59,192 nucleotides of DNA from the NCBI GenBank assembly GCA_003667245.1, contig RCNN01000153.1, positions 1 through 59,192 on the forward strand, in the 5' to 3' direction. Within the stretch, counting starts at the first letter, position 1, and each line of letters starts with the position of its first letter. Under the pieces are notes generated by a model. It was not told the origin of the DNA. It ran no database searches and saw only the letters and a list, made by a program, of their open reading frames with translations. The position numbers were made by a program, and so were the translations under genes. Source of the stretch: Heterostelium multicystogenum. Its lineage: Eukaryota; Evosea; Eumycetozoa; Acytosteliales; Acytosteliaceae. Below, in pieces: positions 23,959 through 37,199 of this stretch.

Positions 23959-26900
23959 TTAATGGAAGAAATATTTACTATCTCTAACTTTGTTGAGATC
24001 GAGTAGACCTCTGTTGGGAACGGGTGGTATTTCAACGGTGGGATATCTGTGGTTGAACCACTCTTTGAGACGGTCTAAAATGGGCTGTGAATGCAGCTCG
24101 ACAAACTGGTGACGAAGCATTGTGTTCATCGAGTCGATGGTGGATGCGTGTGTCCAGAAGGAGTCGTGAACCGATGCAAAGGTGATGCCCTTCTTTTTGC
24201 ATTGGATGGCAGTCAAAAACATGTGAGTGGAGTCGAGTGAGTGAATAAAGTTGGGTGGGAAGGCGGATTTCTGTTTTCTAGAGTCGACTGGGAGGTGGTC
24301 GTTGTCCTCCACCATCAGGTAGTCGTTCATGATGGTCTTGACGCTCATGTTTTCCACCCTTTCGGTAGGGCTGTACGACTGGAAGTCCCAGCGGAGTGTA
24401 CCAGGCGACACACTCGCCGGTCTCTTTGGAGATGACTCCTGCGCAGTGGGCAAGCCAGGCCATAATGGAACGTGCACCAATGAACATCTTATCGAGCGAG
24501 GCAAATGTCATCTTGGAGAGATAGGTGGTGGCCTTGAAGAGTGTTGCATCGTCCATCTGATACTTGTCGCTGAGCGCATTTTCAATTTGCATACGGGCAC
24601 CTACAAAAGTGACACCGTAGACACTGGTCATAACGGTTTGTTTGATGATCTTTCTCTCGATCTTTCCATCGAGCAACTTGGCTAGTTCGTCGCCGGCCAA
24701 GGCGTCCTCGTGGACTTGCTGGGCAACCATTTGGGCGACACCTGAGTAGACGTCTTGTGGTTTGGGTGAGGGCAGCAAGTTGACTTTGAGTGCACCAAGT
24801 TCGTCACCACCAAGTGCAGCATAATGTTGCAAACCGTTGCAAGTACCGTCCTGGTGGATTGGAAGGCTGCTCATGAATTTGGTTGGGTCACCCGAGCGAA
24901 TAGCGTCGGTCAATTCAATGCAAGCGGCAAGAGTTTGCCATGGACTGTCGGCTTTGAGCCACCATTTTCTTCCGTTAAGAGGATTGTCTGCCGAGTCGAA
25001 AATGTTATCAATGTTCTCCATTGTGAATGCGACACGATCCTCGAAGCTAACTTTGTCAACACCATAAAGATTTGCAACCTGCACCTTCAGCCACTCGAAT
25101 CCACGCTCTCCCAATTCCTTCTCTTCGGCAAACTTGAGCATCGATCTACAAAAGTCGGAACCCATATGATTGAGATGTGGTGGGATTGGATAGGAACGTC
25201 CACGGAAATCAACGTTGTGGGGGAAGTAGAATGTGTATTCCTGTAGCTGTTTGGCGACATTCAGCTTGTAGAGTGTATCACAACGCAGTGAATGCAAGTC
25301 ATTGTTTGCACCCTTAATCTTTCTCAACTTTCTATTGTATTCGCGCTTAACCTTTTCATCTTGTAGCTCCACCTCGCTTGGTGGCTCTGGTAATTCATAG
25401 TCGTATCTGCTTGGCAAATCTGCAATTCCACCACCAGTTTCCCATGCTTCCAACAAAATCTTTAGCATCTTTTGATTGGTTTTCCAAGGAACCTCACCTA
25501 AAACATTGAGTCCTTCGTATATATTTGTTAAATCTGATTGGAATAGTGATGTCTTCTGTAGCTTTGAACTATAGATCAAGTATTGTGTTAAAATGATGGG
25601 AGGTATGGTGCCAGTGAGGTGGTGCTTACCCGTTGGTTCTCATGATAAACGATGGATATTGTAAATAGCATCCCTTGTTGGGACTGGTCCATGGAAGTGG
25701 TGGGACAACCATTGGCAAGAGACGGGCATTCATTGCCTCCGCTAGGAAATGACCTTCGTCCATTAGATTGTATACATTCTCATGGCATGTGACGACACCA
25801 TACTTTTTGTTGCGATTGTATCTGTATTTAAAGTAGAATGCTGGGACTTTTTCGTCAGTGTCTTCTCCGTCGGTGTACTTGTTGATCATGCAGCTGTCCA
25901 TAATAGATTTTGCCATGAATGAACCAATCTTGTTGGTGACCATGGATTCAAGCTCGAGATTGTTGTGCGCACGTCTCATGTGGTTCTGGATGGTTCTGAC
26001 GGTCGCGACGGCACCACTGAATGGCTTCATCAGCCTCTTGTACAGCAAACGGTCGTGCTTTTTGAGCAACTGCATTTGGTACTCTGCAAGAACCGATTCA
26101 CCGATGCTCTCGATGATGGAGCTCATGTTAGTGCCGCGCTGTGGATCCGAGAGAATCTCGGACACCATCTGGTTGAGTGCAATTAAGCAGAGCTTCTTGA
26201 TGGGCAGACGTGTCAGCACCTCGATGTGGGAGGGCACCTGCTTCATTGGGTTTTCGTCGATACCCTCCATCTCGAGCAATTTCTCAGCATTTTCTTCCTG
26301 GAACAATTTGAGCTCCTGTGTGGTGTGTTTAATCAGTGGTTCATACCACAAGTACATGACGTTTCTGATCGACTTGAGACCGGTCGATCTATTGATCATG
26401 CTGGTGTCAGTGAGCAGCTGACGATATGCTTTTCTGGCGGTGTCAGTGACATTGACCTCAAACTCGGTTTCCAACTTGATCTTCTCGTACAGTTCTTTGT
26501 GCTTGGCTTGTTCGGCTTCCTTCTTCTTCTGAAGCTCTGCCAATATCTTTGGATCGAGTTCGTTTCGCTCCTCCATTTCGATTTCCTCGAGCTTGTCTTC
26601 GGTCGACAAGAGTGATTCGATTCTTTCGATCTCCTCTGTAATATCGAATTCCGGCTCTATATTATCCAAGTCCTCCAACGACTCGATGTCCTCGAGCTTT
26701 TCATCGATCATATCGAGCATTGATTTCTCCTCGTCTTTATTCTTCTTTGAGTTTTCTTTAATAAACTTTCTCAATTCTTCCAAATCGATTTCATCAACGA
26801 TATCGTTGTTATTATCTATCTCTGCATTTGAAGCTGAAGCTACACTCGAAGCAGATGTTGCAGTACAATATCCATGTCTGTGGTGACCTTTAGAGCTGCT

Positions 26901-27092
26901 GCTGGTCGTAAAGGTCAATCTGCTACATTTGCTACTGTTATCATAATGGTTATTACAATTCTTGTAAATAGATGGCTTGTCGATGGCTGACGTAAAAGGT
27001 TGTATTTTGGTCAAAGTAAGAGTGGTCGATTGTTGAAAGCCGGATATCACTCTAGATAGATATTTAGAGTTACTACCTAGTGTTCTAAGCAT
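23959..27092 (-). CDS. mitochondrial DNA-directed RNA polymerase
   Basis: Single-subunit T7-like polymerase that transcribes the mitochondrial genome. Exon 1 is 27092-25630, exon 2 starts at 25568; splicing gives FIMRTNGSKLQK. The N terminus ([19 protein letters not shown]) is a mitochondrial leader followed by an acidic, Glu-rich helical stretch. Polymerase motifs: [30 protein letters not shown] (palm Asp), [20 protein letters not shown] (fingers Lys and Tyr-Gly), HSLDSTHM and [10 protein letters not shown] (second palm Asp). One frame break near 24360 at GGTGGAAAACATG moves from VVQPYRKGG to [16 protein letters not shown]; the protein continues intact to FFH. Total about 1,000 residues, normal for the family. 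Confidence 0.95.
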
Positions 27093-29668
27093 TATTTCCT
27101 TTCTTTCTTATCCTGCTTGAAAATAATTTCAGCAACAACTACAACAACAACAGTAACAACTACAACTACAACAACAATGGATGGATGGTCTAGAATAAGA
27201 GCAGAGTGTGTGGTGTCAAGGTGTGATGTTAATCTATGTAATTTGCAATTATATCAAATATTAATAATACTAATAAATCTGTCTGATGACAATCAAATTA
27301 ATAATAATAGTTTTAATAAAATTTAATTTTAAAATTTAAAAAAAACGAACGACTGTTTTCAGCATTGAGCGTTGGTTTATAATCAAAAAAACAAATCACT
27401 GATAATATTATTATAAATGATTGGTATATCCATAATAATACACTTATTAGTATAAAGATGGTTATTACTGCGGATTATTCTCCGCAATGATATTAGTTTT
27501 ATTTCTATAGGTGTAGGAACAGAGTTATAATACACTTATTAGTGAACCAGACTCAACCATATTAATCTATCAATTATTATCATTATTGTTTCGTTTGATT
27601 ATAAACATTAAACTTCATGTGTTTATAACAACAACAACAACAACAACAACAACAAACACTTTAATAATGTTTAGATATTATTATTATTATGTTGTCATTG
27701 ATACAAGCAGCTTTATTCACTGAATTTTATTCCATCAAAGCAATGAAATATAGAATCTTTAAATACCACCAAAGAGATTTAATAGTTTGGTTAAGTTAAA
27801 TCATTGTTAAAAAGTTAAGAATGTAGGCCTAGTTAACTATGATCCGGCGGGATAGCCTTTCTGTAAGATGCAATTTAATCCACAAACTAATTTTATCTTT
27901 GTTCAGTGTGTGTGTGTATGTGGGTGTGTGATGTGTGTTTTGAGTTTTAGGTCTGATTATAGATAGAAACTCACACTGAAACAACACAGATCAGGTTGCT
28001 AAATCTAACACACAACAAAACAACAACAACAACAACAGCAATTAAACACCAATCACATTGATTCAAAACAATGAACCCCTCCCTCATTGAAATTAATTAT
28101 GATTCAACACACTATTCCACTGAACAAACAAACAAGCAATCAATCAATCAAACAACAACACATGATTGATTTGTTTTATTTTTATTATTAGAGTTAAACT
28201 TAAGTTTGTTTGAGAGTTGTTGTTGTTGTCGCTATTGATTGATTTATTAATATATACTTTTTTAATATACAGTACCATTTGTTGTTATAGTAGTTTGTAC
28301 TTTGGTGCATATTTGTTATTGTTGCTGTTGTTGTTGTTGTATTTTGTGGAAGTCACAGCAACAAGCAGACAACAATCAAAACATAACAAACAAATCTCTC
28401 TCAATCATATATACAGCTTTACTTCTTCTATCATTGTTTAGTAGACTCTCAACAATAAAAAACAATCATCATCACATCAGTTGAATAGGTTTATTTTAGA
28501 TTAGTTTAGTTTAGATTATTTGATTTGATTTGGTAGGTTGTTTTTAGTTTGGTTTTGGTCAAGTTGCCAATGGTTTGGATTTTAAAATTTAGATATAAAC
28601 TACAATATTTAAATCAAGGTCAGCTTGGTCATCATTCCATCACCACCACTCCAACTCCAATTACTTCAACTACTCCACTTATTCCATCAACAATCTTCCA
28701 GAAAACAACATCAATTTAAATGTTCTTCCTGATAATGTAATAACAAACATTTAATAATTATAAATATTAGTTTATAACAATGGTTTGGATTTTAATGTAT
28801 TGATTGTTGTTGTTGTTTTATCGTACAATTCAAGGATTGATTGATCAATCAGATAATAATAAAATATCAAAGAGTAAAGTTAGAAGTTATCTTTGATAGT
28901 AGTTGCATTATTTATAGTACTTTGGAGTTGTGTTTGTTACTGTTCAAAATCAGAAAATCAACAATCAATCAATTAATCCTTCACTAACTCACTCCTATGT
29001 TTTTTCCAATCATATATCATATTTGATCTATTTTCAAATTCAGTAGTATTATAATACTATTAATATTACATAGATCTAGAATAATAAGGAATCTTTACAA
29101 TTACCACCAACCAAATCAATCCAATCAAATCAAATCCAGTTAATAACTTATTTTTTATCACCCCAATTATTTATTTGATTTTCTAAATTAATTATAGCAG
29201 TAGTAATAGTAATATTCATAATAATACTACGACGACTAATAATAATAAATAAATAAATTAATCAAATCAATCAATCCATCAAAAACTAACAATCAGATTT
29301 TAATTTACAAGTGGCATTCTTATTTTGGATAGTGACCTGAATAATATCATCAAATTCAAACCAAATTAACACAAAACCAATAATAATCACAGTGATAAAC
29401 ATCCATAACTATTCTCGACAATCAATCAAATAATCTAAAATAGGTTTTATTGATTGATTGATTGATTCATTCAATCAGTCAGCTCAGACAGTTCTTCCAT
29501 TCTTTATTATTTTTGTATAATTATAATCCATTCATTCCATATCTAAAATTATAAATAGATAGAGAGAATAATAATATTAACTATTAGTTTAATATAGTTT
29601 GTTGTATTATAGTATTACTTTATATTTATATATTATTACTATTATAATTTAGATTATAAAGAAAGAAA
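27093..29668. other. 2.6-kb divergent intergenic region, simple repeats
   Basis: Lies between the divergent mitochondrial RNA polymerase and Sin1/RIP3 genes. Contents: a (CAA)n tract at 27120-27178, another at 27627-27656, and repeated (TTG)n, ATTG and AATC tracts at 28140-28345 and 29450-29470. A 17-bp direct repeat sits at 27435-27451 and 27527-27543, with a small hairpin (TGCGGA...TCCGCA, about 27470) between. Short open frames here are repeat-driven. The long upstream region suits a regulated gene such as Sin1/RIP3, but no specific site can be named. Confidence 0.45.
27435..27543. repeat. 17-bp direct repeat pair around a hairpin
   Basis: ATAATACACTTATTAGT occurs at 27435-27451 and again at 27527-27543. 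Between them TGCGGATTATTCTCCGCA forms a 6-bp stem. It may be a remnant of a small insertion or a duplicated regulatory site. Confidence 0.5.
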
Positions 29669-32600
29669 ATGATGGAAACAAATTTGGAGGAAGAAGTGAT
29701 AAATAATAATAAATTTCTACAAATGGGAACTCTTGGAGAAATAACGCAGTCTTTGATGAATTCAGAGGTCGAGGAAATACTGCTACATCTAGAGAGTATT
29801 GTCAAGTCAATCAATAGTGTATCACATAGCTTAAATAGTATAGTTAGAATAGCCAATCGGACACTAAAGCCATCCGATCTTCAGTTATTTTCATCCATTT
29901 TAACTTTTGCTGGAAGAACCAATATTACTATGACGGATCTACTGAGCAGACTCAAACAAAAACAATTGGACAACTCAACAGCAGCATCAACCAACAATAA
30001 TAACAACAACAACTGTTCACTGGACGATTCTTACGATGACGAATCACTTATTGAACAAGACAATTCACCATGTTCCTATCACACTCCATATGCAATCATA
30101 GGAACACCGACCGGATCGATACAAGATTGTAAAAATAACTTTATCAACAGCGACAATAATACCAACAACAGCAGTAGTAATAACAACAACAACAATAATA
30201 ATAATAATATTAATACATTTTGTAGCAGTAGTAGTAGTAGTAACTTCGTAGACCAACAATTCAATCCCAACATTCCACATAAAAATCATAGTCTTAGTGT
30301 AATATATGAAAATTCATCGGTTTCATCCTCACCTTCACCACCCCCCAATATAACATCCAGGAAATTAGCTCGACAAATTTCAAATGCAAAAACTAGGTGT
30401 GTCTGAATCGTCACTTTTTTTGTCGGAATCAGAGTCGTCGTCACCCCCCATCAGTGTCGAAGAAAAACACAGTCCGATCTCACCACTTTCATCACTGAAC
30501 AACGATTCCATCCATGATATATCATTGTCAAATCCACAGAGAGACAGCAGCAACAAATCTTTGAAAGATGTAGATTCTGTTACAACCTCCACAACAACAA
30601 CGACTACAACAACTTCCACGACCACGACGACCAACACCAACACAAAGCCAACTGCCATCAAACTAAGCGAAATCAATAACAATAGCACGACAATAGTAGT
30701 TACCAATGATGACTCGACGCCTTTCTCACCGTCTTCGCCACCTTTGTCACCATCGCCAATGGCAGCATTGGCAACTAGTGACCACCAGATGCATCAGAAT
30801 ATTCTCCTGCGGCAACACCACCAAGATTTGACAGCGGGAGGAGGAACTGCAGCGAATGAAGCAGTGTCTACTGCATCGATGGATGAGAAAAGAGACAGCT
30901 TCCTCAACTACGAGCGATCACAGACTGCACTTGCTCTCAACAAAATCAGAAATAACATGAACGACGATGCCATGCAGAGAAAGAATCAAAAGGGATATGC
31001 TATGATGGCAGTCATTTTGAACGACATAAACACCTCACAGAATCTGATGAACCAATCACATCCAGTTTTGATATCAACGGTTGGCAATAACCAAAACAGC
31101 AACAGCAACCTACTGAACTACAACAATAATAACTACAACAGCATCAACAATATCCATGACAATCTCTCGAGTAACGGATCGCCTTTGGACACATACTTGT
31201 CTCACGAAGAAGAGGACCTCTCTCGCATGTTTAATGTGTACAAAGCTCCGCCACCACCTCCCACAACCGTCATATCCACTGCATCGGTCAACATTGACAA
31301 CCACCACCACCACCACAATAATGTGCAGCAGATGCTACAGAACAATCGCTACAAGAGCATGGGAATGGCTGATGGCAACCTCTCAAAGGTGATCACCTTC
31401 ACCAAAGCTGACCCTAGCACCTCCACTTTTCAGTTTGTCAAGGAGAAGGTACCGAAGCCATCTCACGCAAGCAACGACAGTGATTTATACTATGACGACT
31501 ACGAGGACTACGATATGGAGACTGAAAGTCAGTCGTACGATGACACCTACTCAGATCAGTCGTCCGTACCAACAAACACATCCAATACCTTTGATTCGAC
31601 CAATAATTTAGTGATTCCAACAGCAACAGGGGCAGCACAGCAAACAACAACAGCAAAGACGATCAACGCAATTAGCTCAGCAAACAATACCACCACCACA
31701 ACAACCAGCACCGCGACAACCGCAGCACACAACACAGGACACACTTCAACCGGCGCGACCAACAACGCTACTATGAATAACAGCGGCAGCAATACTAGTC
31801 TTAATAAACAGGCAAATGGAAAATCACAGTGGTAACCATAGTGGTTCCAACATCGATATCAAGTCGCCAGCGGTTGCAAAGGCCCAGGCAATGTCTCCAA
31901 AGAGTGGTCCACTTTCACCGAGACTGTACCCGGCCAGATCATCAACAAGTTTACACCGACGAGCTCAGTCTTTAGGTATTTTCAGTGGATATCCATGGTT
32001 TGGTGGTAGATTGATACAGATCATCGTATATCTACCTACCCAGCCACAATCCATGGTTGACCTGTCGATAGACGACGACTCCACAGTGGAGAAAGTCATC
32101 ATAGATATTCTGGAGTTATGTCAAAGAGAAAAGAAGAAGTTGGAATCCTCTAACCATTCAAACTCAAGTAACAGTACATACAGTAGCAACAGCAATCAAC
32201 AACAGCAGCAACACCAAACCAATAATAATACTACAACTAACCATCAAGAATGTACTAATGTAAATTCACCATCCGATGATTCTGTATCATCAAATCAAGC
32301 ACTGAATAATCACTCTGAAAACACAGCAAAGAATAGCAGTCAAAGTAGCAATACCAGCGGTAGCGATGTCTCATTCTCTTTCTTGAGTGTAACAGCCAAT
32401 CCTAAAGCTTATTATTTACGAGTTTGTCACTATGATGGAACCATTGACAATGATTGTGGAATACTAGAGAGATCATCGGAAATGAAGAAGATCAAAGCTG
32501 AGACCTTTATACTGGTGCAAAATACCAATTGGGCCAAAGAGCAGATGTCTCCCCCACCTATCTTCCGTGTCCACATCATGCCATCGGCACCACTCTCGCA

Positions 32601-33466
32601 CAACGAGCGCAAGACTTCAAGCCCACAAAATGTCAATGGTGTCAAGGATTCGATTGCCGTCCCCTACAACCCGACAGCCACACTCTCCTCCATAAAGACA
32701 CTCATCTGCAAGAAAGAGAAATTCTCTGAGGATCTATGCGTATTCATGTTGATGAACAATGAAGTTGTCAACAATGAATCGATCACCCTGGAAGAGTTGG
32801 GTATGGGTGACATCAAGCTGATCCACAACCGTGTCAGTAAGTATACTAGCTATCTATTTGATAATCGGCTACTCTCAATAGCAGTCAACTAATACGTCCT
32901 CCTCTATTATACAGAATCATCCATTCCAAAATCAGTATCCTTCATTGCCGATTCTGGTAATGCACCCAGAGCAATCACCAAACTCCTGGGACCAATGTTT
33001 TTCTTTACTCCAGATACAGCTGGTGAATTTAAAGTAAGTAGTTTTTATGATGTCTGGACTTTGTTGTTTTTGTTGATGATATTAATTAATGATCCTATGT
33101 GTATGACAGCAATATCAGGTTATTAAAGTGAATAAATTTGGAATATCTTTAGAAAGATTGATGGGAATTGATCAAGATCGTATTATACATTCGTTTATCA
33201 ATACGTCAGGCGGTGGTGGAAGTGAAGTCCACAAGAAATCATCATCAATCAAAAGAACATTCAGTTCCAATCGTCTAAAGAAACCAATTCAAATGATGTC
33301 AGATATATTATCAGTTAGCACCATGACCAACAAACCAAACAATTTTTGTATCAAATGTAAAGATGGCAAGGTATCCGAGTACTACTCACCAGATGCCGAG
33401 GAGATTGTAGCCAAAATCCAATTTATCATCAAAGAAAACAAGAATAAAATGAAATCTTTTATTTAA
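29669..33466 (+). CDS. rip3: Sin1/RIP3 homologue, TORC2 subunit
   Basis: Subunit of TOR complex 2; in Dictyostelium RIP3 links Ras to TORC2, Akt/PKB activation, chemotaxis and aggregation. The start ATG at 29669 opens a helical N-terminal segment (LHLESIVKSINSVSHSLNS), then about 600 residues of Asn, Ser, Thr and Pro-rich sequence. Around 31960-32110 is the CRIM-like domain (GYPWFGGRLIQIIVYLPTQ). A Ras-binding-like fold follows at 32550-32830 (FRVHIMPSAP, VPYNPTATLSSIKTL). The C-terminal PH domain runs from QYQVIKVNKFGISLERLMGI to the end (33110-33466). Introns: 32837-32914 and 33034-33109. Two breaks, both at A runs: near 30392 (five A; dropping one joins ISNAK to LGVSESS) and near 31818 (QANGK to NHSGNHSG). 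Total about 1,200 residues, longer than usual because of low-complexity inserts. Confidence 0.87.
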
Positions 33467-33724
33467 TACAAATCGAAAACAAGGAAAGGAAATTAATTCA
33501 GATAATGGAATTCAGGGAAATTGCACCTTCCTTAAGTTCATAGTCTTGGGCAACGAGCCATGACTTTAAGTTCCTACCGCAGAAAAGATACAACAAATCT
33601 TTCTGATTGGTAGTGGACTTCACAGTCAAATATTAAGTTTGTAAAATATCATGCTCAGACAATTTTTTTACATTTCCTGATTTATTCAAGCAGAAATTGA
33701 TCAATCACAGATCTAAATAACAAA

Positions 33725-35604
33725 ATGATGAGTAATAATAATATTATTAATAATGAAGATCTTAAATATAATTTATTCAAGTCTTTATTAAAGAATAAGT
33801 ACATTTATAAAGAAATACTTGCTAAAGTAAATTACATACATTGCGTCATTCTTGGAAGAAAGAGCTTCAGGTGGAGTCAGTTAAAAAACGATTCCTAGTC
33901 AACTTGCACTTTATCATTACTATGATGAGCTAGAGAACTACTTTGCAGATAATGATCCCCCAACCTTCAAAGATGTTGTGATAACATTTACAAGTTCGAT
34001 TGCAGCCGGTCGCTTCGATGTATTCAAACATTACTTTGAATCGTTGAGTACTATATGCTCGAGGATCCCATTGAGAATAGATCACATTCCAATTGAAAAG
34101 CTTATGAGTCTATCTGTTTCCAACAATAGATTAGATATATTAGAATATCTAATAGATCGCTTTCTGACAACTCCTAATTTGACGACTGAAAAGGAAATAT
34201 TTTCAAAGAGGACTATACCGGAATGTTTTAAAAACTCACCTTATTACGGCAATATCGAGCTAGTCAAGTTTTTAGAGAAATATGTTAGACCTTCAGATTT
34301 ATATCGAAGCAAACAAGTTGCAGCCTGTAGTGCTGCAAGATTTGGTCAACTAGAGATCTTCAAATATCTCACAGAATCAAAGAGTAAACCAACTGTATTC
34401 TCACTATCAATTATCCAATCTGCTATTGCCGGATGTAATATGGATATTCTTGAGTATATGTACGAAAATGGGGAAAGATTCGGTTCATTTCTCGGGAATT
34501 CACTCCATATGGTTATCATGTATCCAGAGAATAAAGAAGCAATCAAGTTCTTGTTGGAAAAAGGTGGACTGACCATTGATTCAGAAACTTTTACCAACTC
34601 TGTTCGTACTGGTGACCTCGAGTTTGTAAAATATCTGTTAAGCAAGACTTCGGAGAGAGAATTTCGATTGAGCAGCATGGACATTGCTGCTGATCAAGGA
34701 TATTTGGAAATTGTAAAGTATCTGTATTTTTGAGTTTAAACGTATCCACCCTTCTTCAATTTCTATTTCACTTGCTATGGAGTTCGCTTCTGAAAAAGGA
34801 CACTTGGATGTAATCAAATGGCTACACGAGAATACCACATTCCCGAGTTCGCAGGCCGTAATGGATGTAGCAACTGATCTTGACATTATAAAGTGGCTGC
34901 ACTATAATCAAACCCATGGGTGCACCACTAAAGTTATGGACAATGCCATGATGAGAAATAACATTGAAGCTGTGAAATGGCTGCATCAAAATCGAACTGA
35001 AGGTTATACATCTCTGGCACTATTTAACGTAATTGAGCATGACCGTCTGGAAATATTCCAGTATCTTCATGAGGCAGGACAACTGACAATTTTCGAATAT
35101 CACATGTCTAGAGCCACCCAATTTGGGCAATAAGAATACTTAAATATCTCTACAAACATTTTCAGTTCAAAAATTCCAAGTCAAGATCTTAATGGTCTCA
35201 CACTTATTGATATAGCAGCCGAAAACGGACACCTATCGATAATAGAGTTCTTGCTTACTAACCGCTCAGAGAAATTCACCTACTTTGCCATTGATGCAGC
35301 AGCGTACAACGGGCACCTCAAAATGATAGAGTATTTGCTTCAACACGGAAAGGAACATTTTCTGGCAGATAATCCTAATGACTATCCCTTTGGTTTCGAC
35401 TGGTGTAATAATACATTCTACCAAGCATTAGTTAATGACCAATATGAAGTGATGATTTGGCTGCTGAAGAATCCATCGCCCTACTTCAACATTGAACAGC
35501 TATCCGATGATACATACGAACCAAATTCAATTATCCAACTCCTATATGATGGTTTTAAAGATAAAGCAATCAAGCAACTCGAAGAATCATTATTCTTTAG
35601 ATAA
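33725..35604 (+). CDS. dictyostelid ankyrin-type repeat protein
   Basis: Member of a large dictyostelid family with divergent ankyrin repeats; individual functions are unknown. The ATG at 33725 starts NNEDLKYNLFKSLLKNKYIY, then IHCVILGRKSFRWSQL, the family's N-terminal block. About 15 repeats follow, with recurring units such as RFDVFKHYFE, NRLDILEYLIDR, GNIELVKFLEKY, GQLEIFKYLTES, GDLEFVKYLLSK, GYLEIVKYL, GHLDVIKWLHEN and GHLKMIEYLLQHGKE. Frame breaks lie near 33885 (A run), 34735-34775, 35125-35245 and nowhere else; the repeats continue across all of them. It ends at 35604. No membrane segment or signal peptide. A probable protein-interaction scaffold (inference). Confidence 0.75.
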
Positions 35605-36004
35605 ATTTTCCCAAATCAATCTAAATGTAAACCTCAAATACACATTGTTTATAAATATCCTTGATAACTTTCAGATGGAGTCTATTAATTCCTTAAAACA
35701 CCAATCTTATAACTAACTATAAGATTACCAATTGATACTGGATGTTGTAAGAATTGGCAACACTTCTGTTAAGAGTTCAAAAGGGCTCATATTCTCTGAA
35801 TGGTGTACAATCAAAACCACTCTAAAAAACATTGATTTTCGCTACCAATCAGAAAGAAATTTTTACAGATATTTTAAAAATTTGGCGATGAAAGTTCTTG
35901 AGGGATTAAGAAGCCCAGTTTTAATAATAAACTGTTTCAATAGATGATCAGTTTACTTTATTTTAATGTGTAAATTTGTAGATATATAATTATACACATA
36001 TAAA
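35605..36004. other. intergenic
   Basis: Short A+T-rich spacer. Two small open stretches (35492-35716 and 35732-35947) have no family features or good start context and are not called. A TATA-like run lies at 35980-36000, directly before the four-TM gene. Confidence 0.45.
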
Positions 36005-36854
36005 ATGCAAGAGCTATTGGATATTAAGAGTAGTATTATCTTTTTCATCAGTGTTGCCAACTTGGTCTTTGTCATTGTATCACTTTCAACCCAGTGGTAC
36101 GGCAATTCAGTTTTGGCAGGTGAAAACAATTCCTACTTGATGGAATCACAAAGTCTATCTCTATATGGAGCTACATTCACTGTGGTATGTGCTGGCAAAA
36201 TCTTATTCTAGATGTGATCAACTAATTAAAACTGAATATGCACAGGGAGTGTCTGTCGATGGAGGAAGTGTCAATACTAATTCCTACTACCTACCGTATT
36301 CCAAAATGGATTCTACCTATCCTTTTGTCAGAGTCATGCTATTTACAGTAGTATCACAATATTTCAGCTTGGTATGCTTACTTGGATCCATTGTTTGTCA
36401 GATATTAAGCCAAAAACTCAAGAATCCTCTATTTGAAAAAGTTCAAATCATATTCTCTGCCCTTATGGTGCTGTTTGAATTGTGTTCTATCATTGCTGTT
36501 AAGCATATCTATTTATCCTATGGAAGTACAGCATATTCTTGGCTAGACTCCTTCGGAGGCAGCAGTGGTAACTACCGATGGGGTCCAAAAGTAGGATTCT
36601 CATTCTGTTGCATCTCTTTCATGTTAGCAGTAGGAACACTGATCCCAACACTGATCAGATTGAACGAGGAACACAACCATTCAAAGAACTCAACCAATGA
36701 TGAATATGACCCAACCAAACCACTTTTAACTCAAAACAGCAATTTAAGTGCTTCCTATCAAAGCACCTATAGTCCAAGAAAAAACAATCCCTCCACAACT
36801 CCAACCAAAACCACAACAGATTCAAAATCTGAGCCTGTTGTAAATCAATATCAA

Positions 36855-36891
<37 letters not shown>

Positions 36892-36974
36892 AACAACAAC
36901 AATCAAACTCCATTGACAATGAACAAAGTCTAGTTGGTGTTGAAGATGAATCAAATGAATATCAAGAGATTTAA
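36005..36974 (+). CDS. four-TM membrane protein with Gln-rich tail
   Basis: I do not recognise a named family; the topology is claudin/PMP22-like. TM1 is SIIFFISVANLVFVIVSLS (residues about 9-28), followed by an extracellular loop with N-glycosylation site NNS. TM2 is about VRVMLFTVVSQYFSLVCLLG, TM3 about VQIIFSALMVLFELCSIIAV, TM4 about VGFSFCCISFMLAVGTLIPT, preceded by the loop motif YRWGPKVGF. The cytosolic tail is Asn/Thr/Pro-rich, then a run of Gln broken by His (36852-36903). One break near 36200 in GGCAAAATC; dropping one A joins VVCAGK to SYSRCDQL. It shares topology and a W-G-P-x-x-G-F motif before TM4 with the gene at 56866-58109. Length about 320 residues. Confidence 0.75.
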
Positions 36975-37199
36975 TTAACTATTAGTTAATAATAAATTAT
37001 TTGACATTCTAATGAATATTATCCCTATTTACCGATACCAATTATTATATTTTGAGATTTAATCATTGCTTTTAGTAAAAATTTTGAACCATTTTTGGTA
37101 AAAAAGCAAGAATGATCAAGTTGTTGGGACTGACTGAAAAATCCTTACTTGATATCTCACTTGACTACACAGTTGTGATTTAGTTAATTTCGATAAATA

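Noticed and set aside
24824..26886. Long plus-strand open frames across this region
   Set aside because: They are shadows of the mitochondrial RNA polymerase gene on the minus strand, which has all polymerase motifs.
28217..28484. Leu- and Cys-rich plus-strand frames
   Set aside because: Products of TTG/TTA repeats without other signal.
30065..31792. Val- and Leu-rich minus-strand frames
   Set aside because: Reverse translation of Asn, Thr and Ser codon repeats in the Sin1/RIP3 gene.
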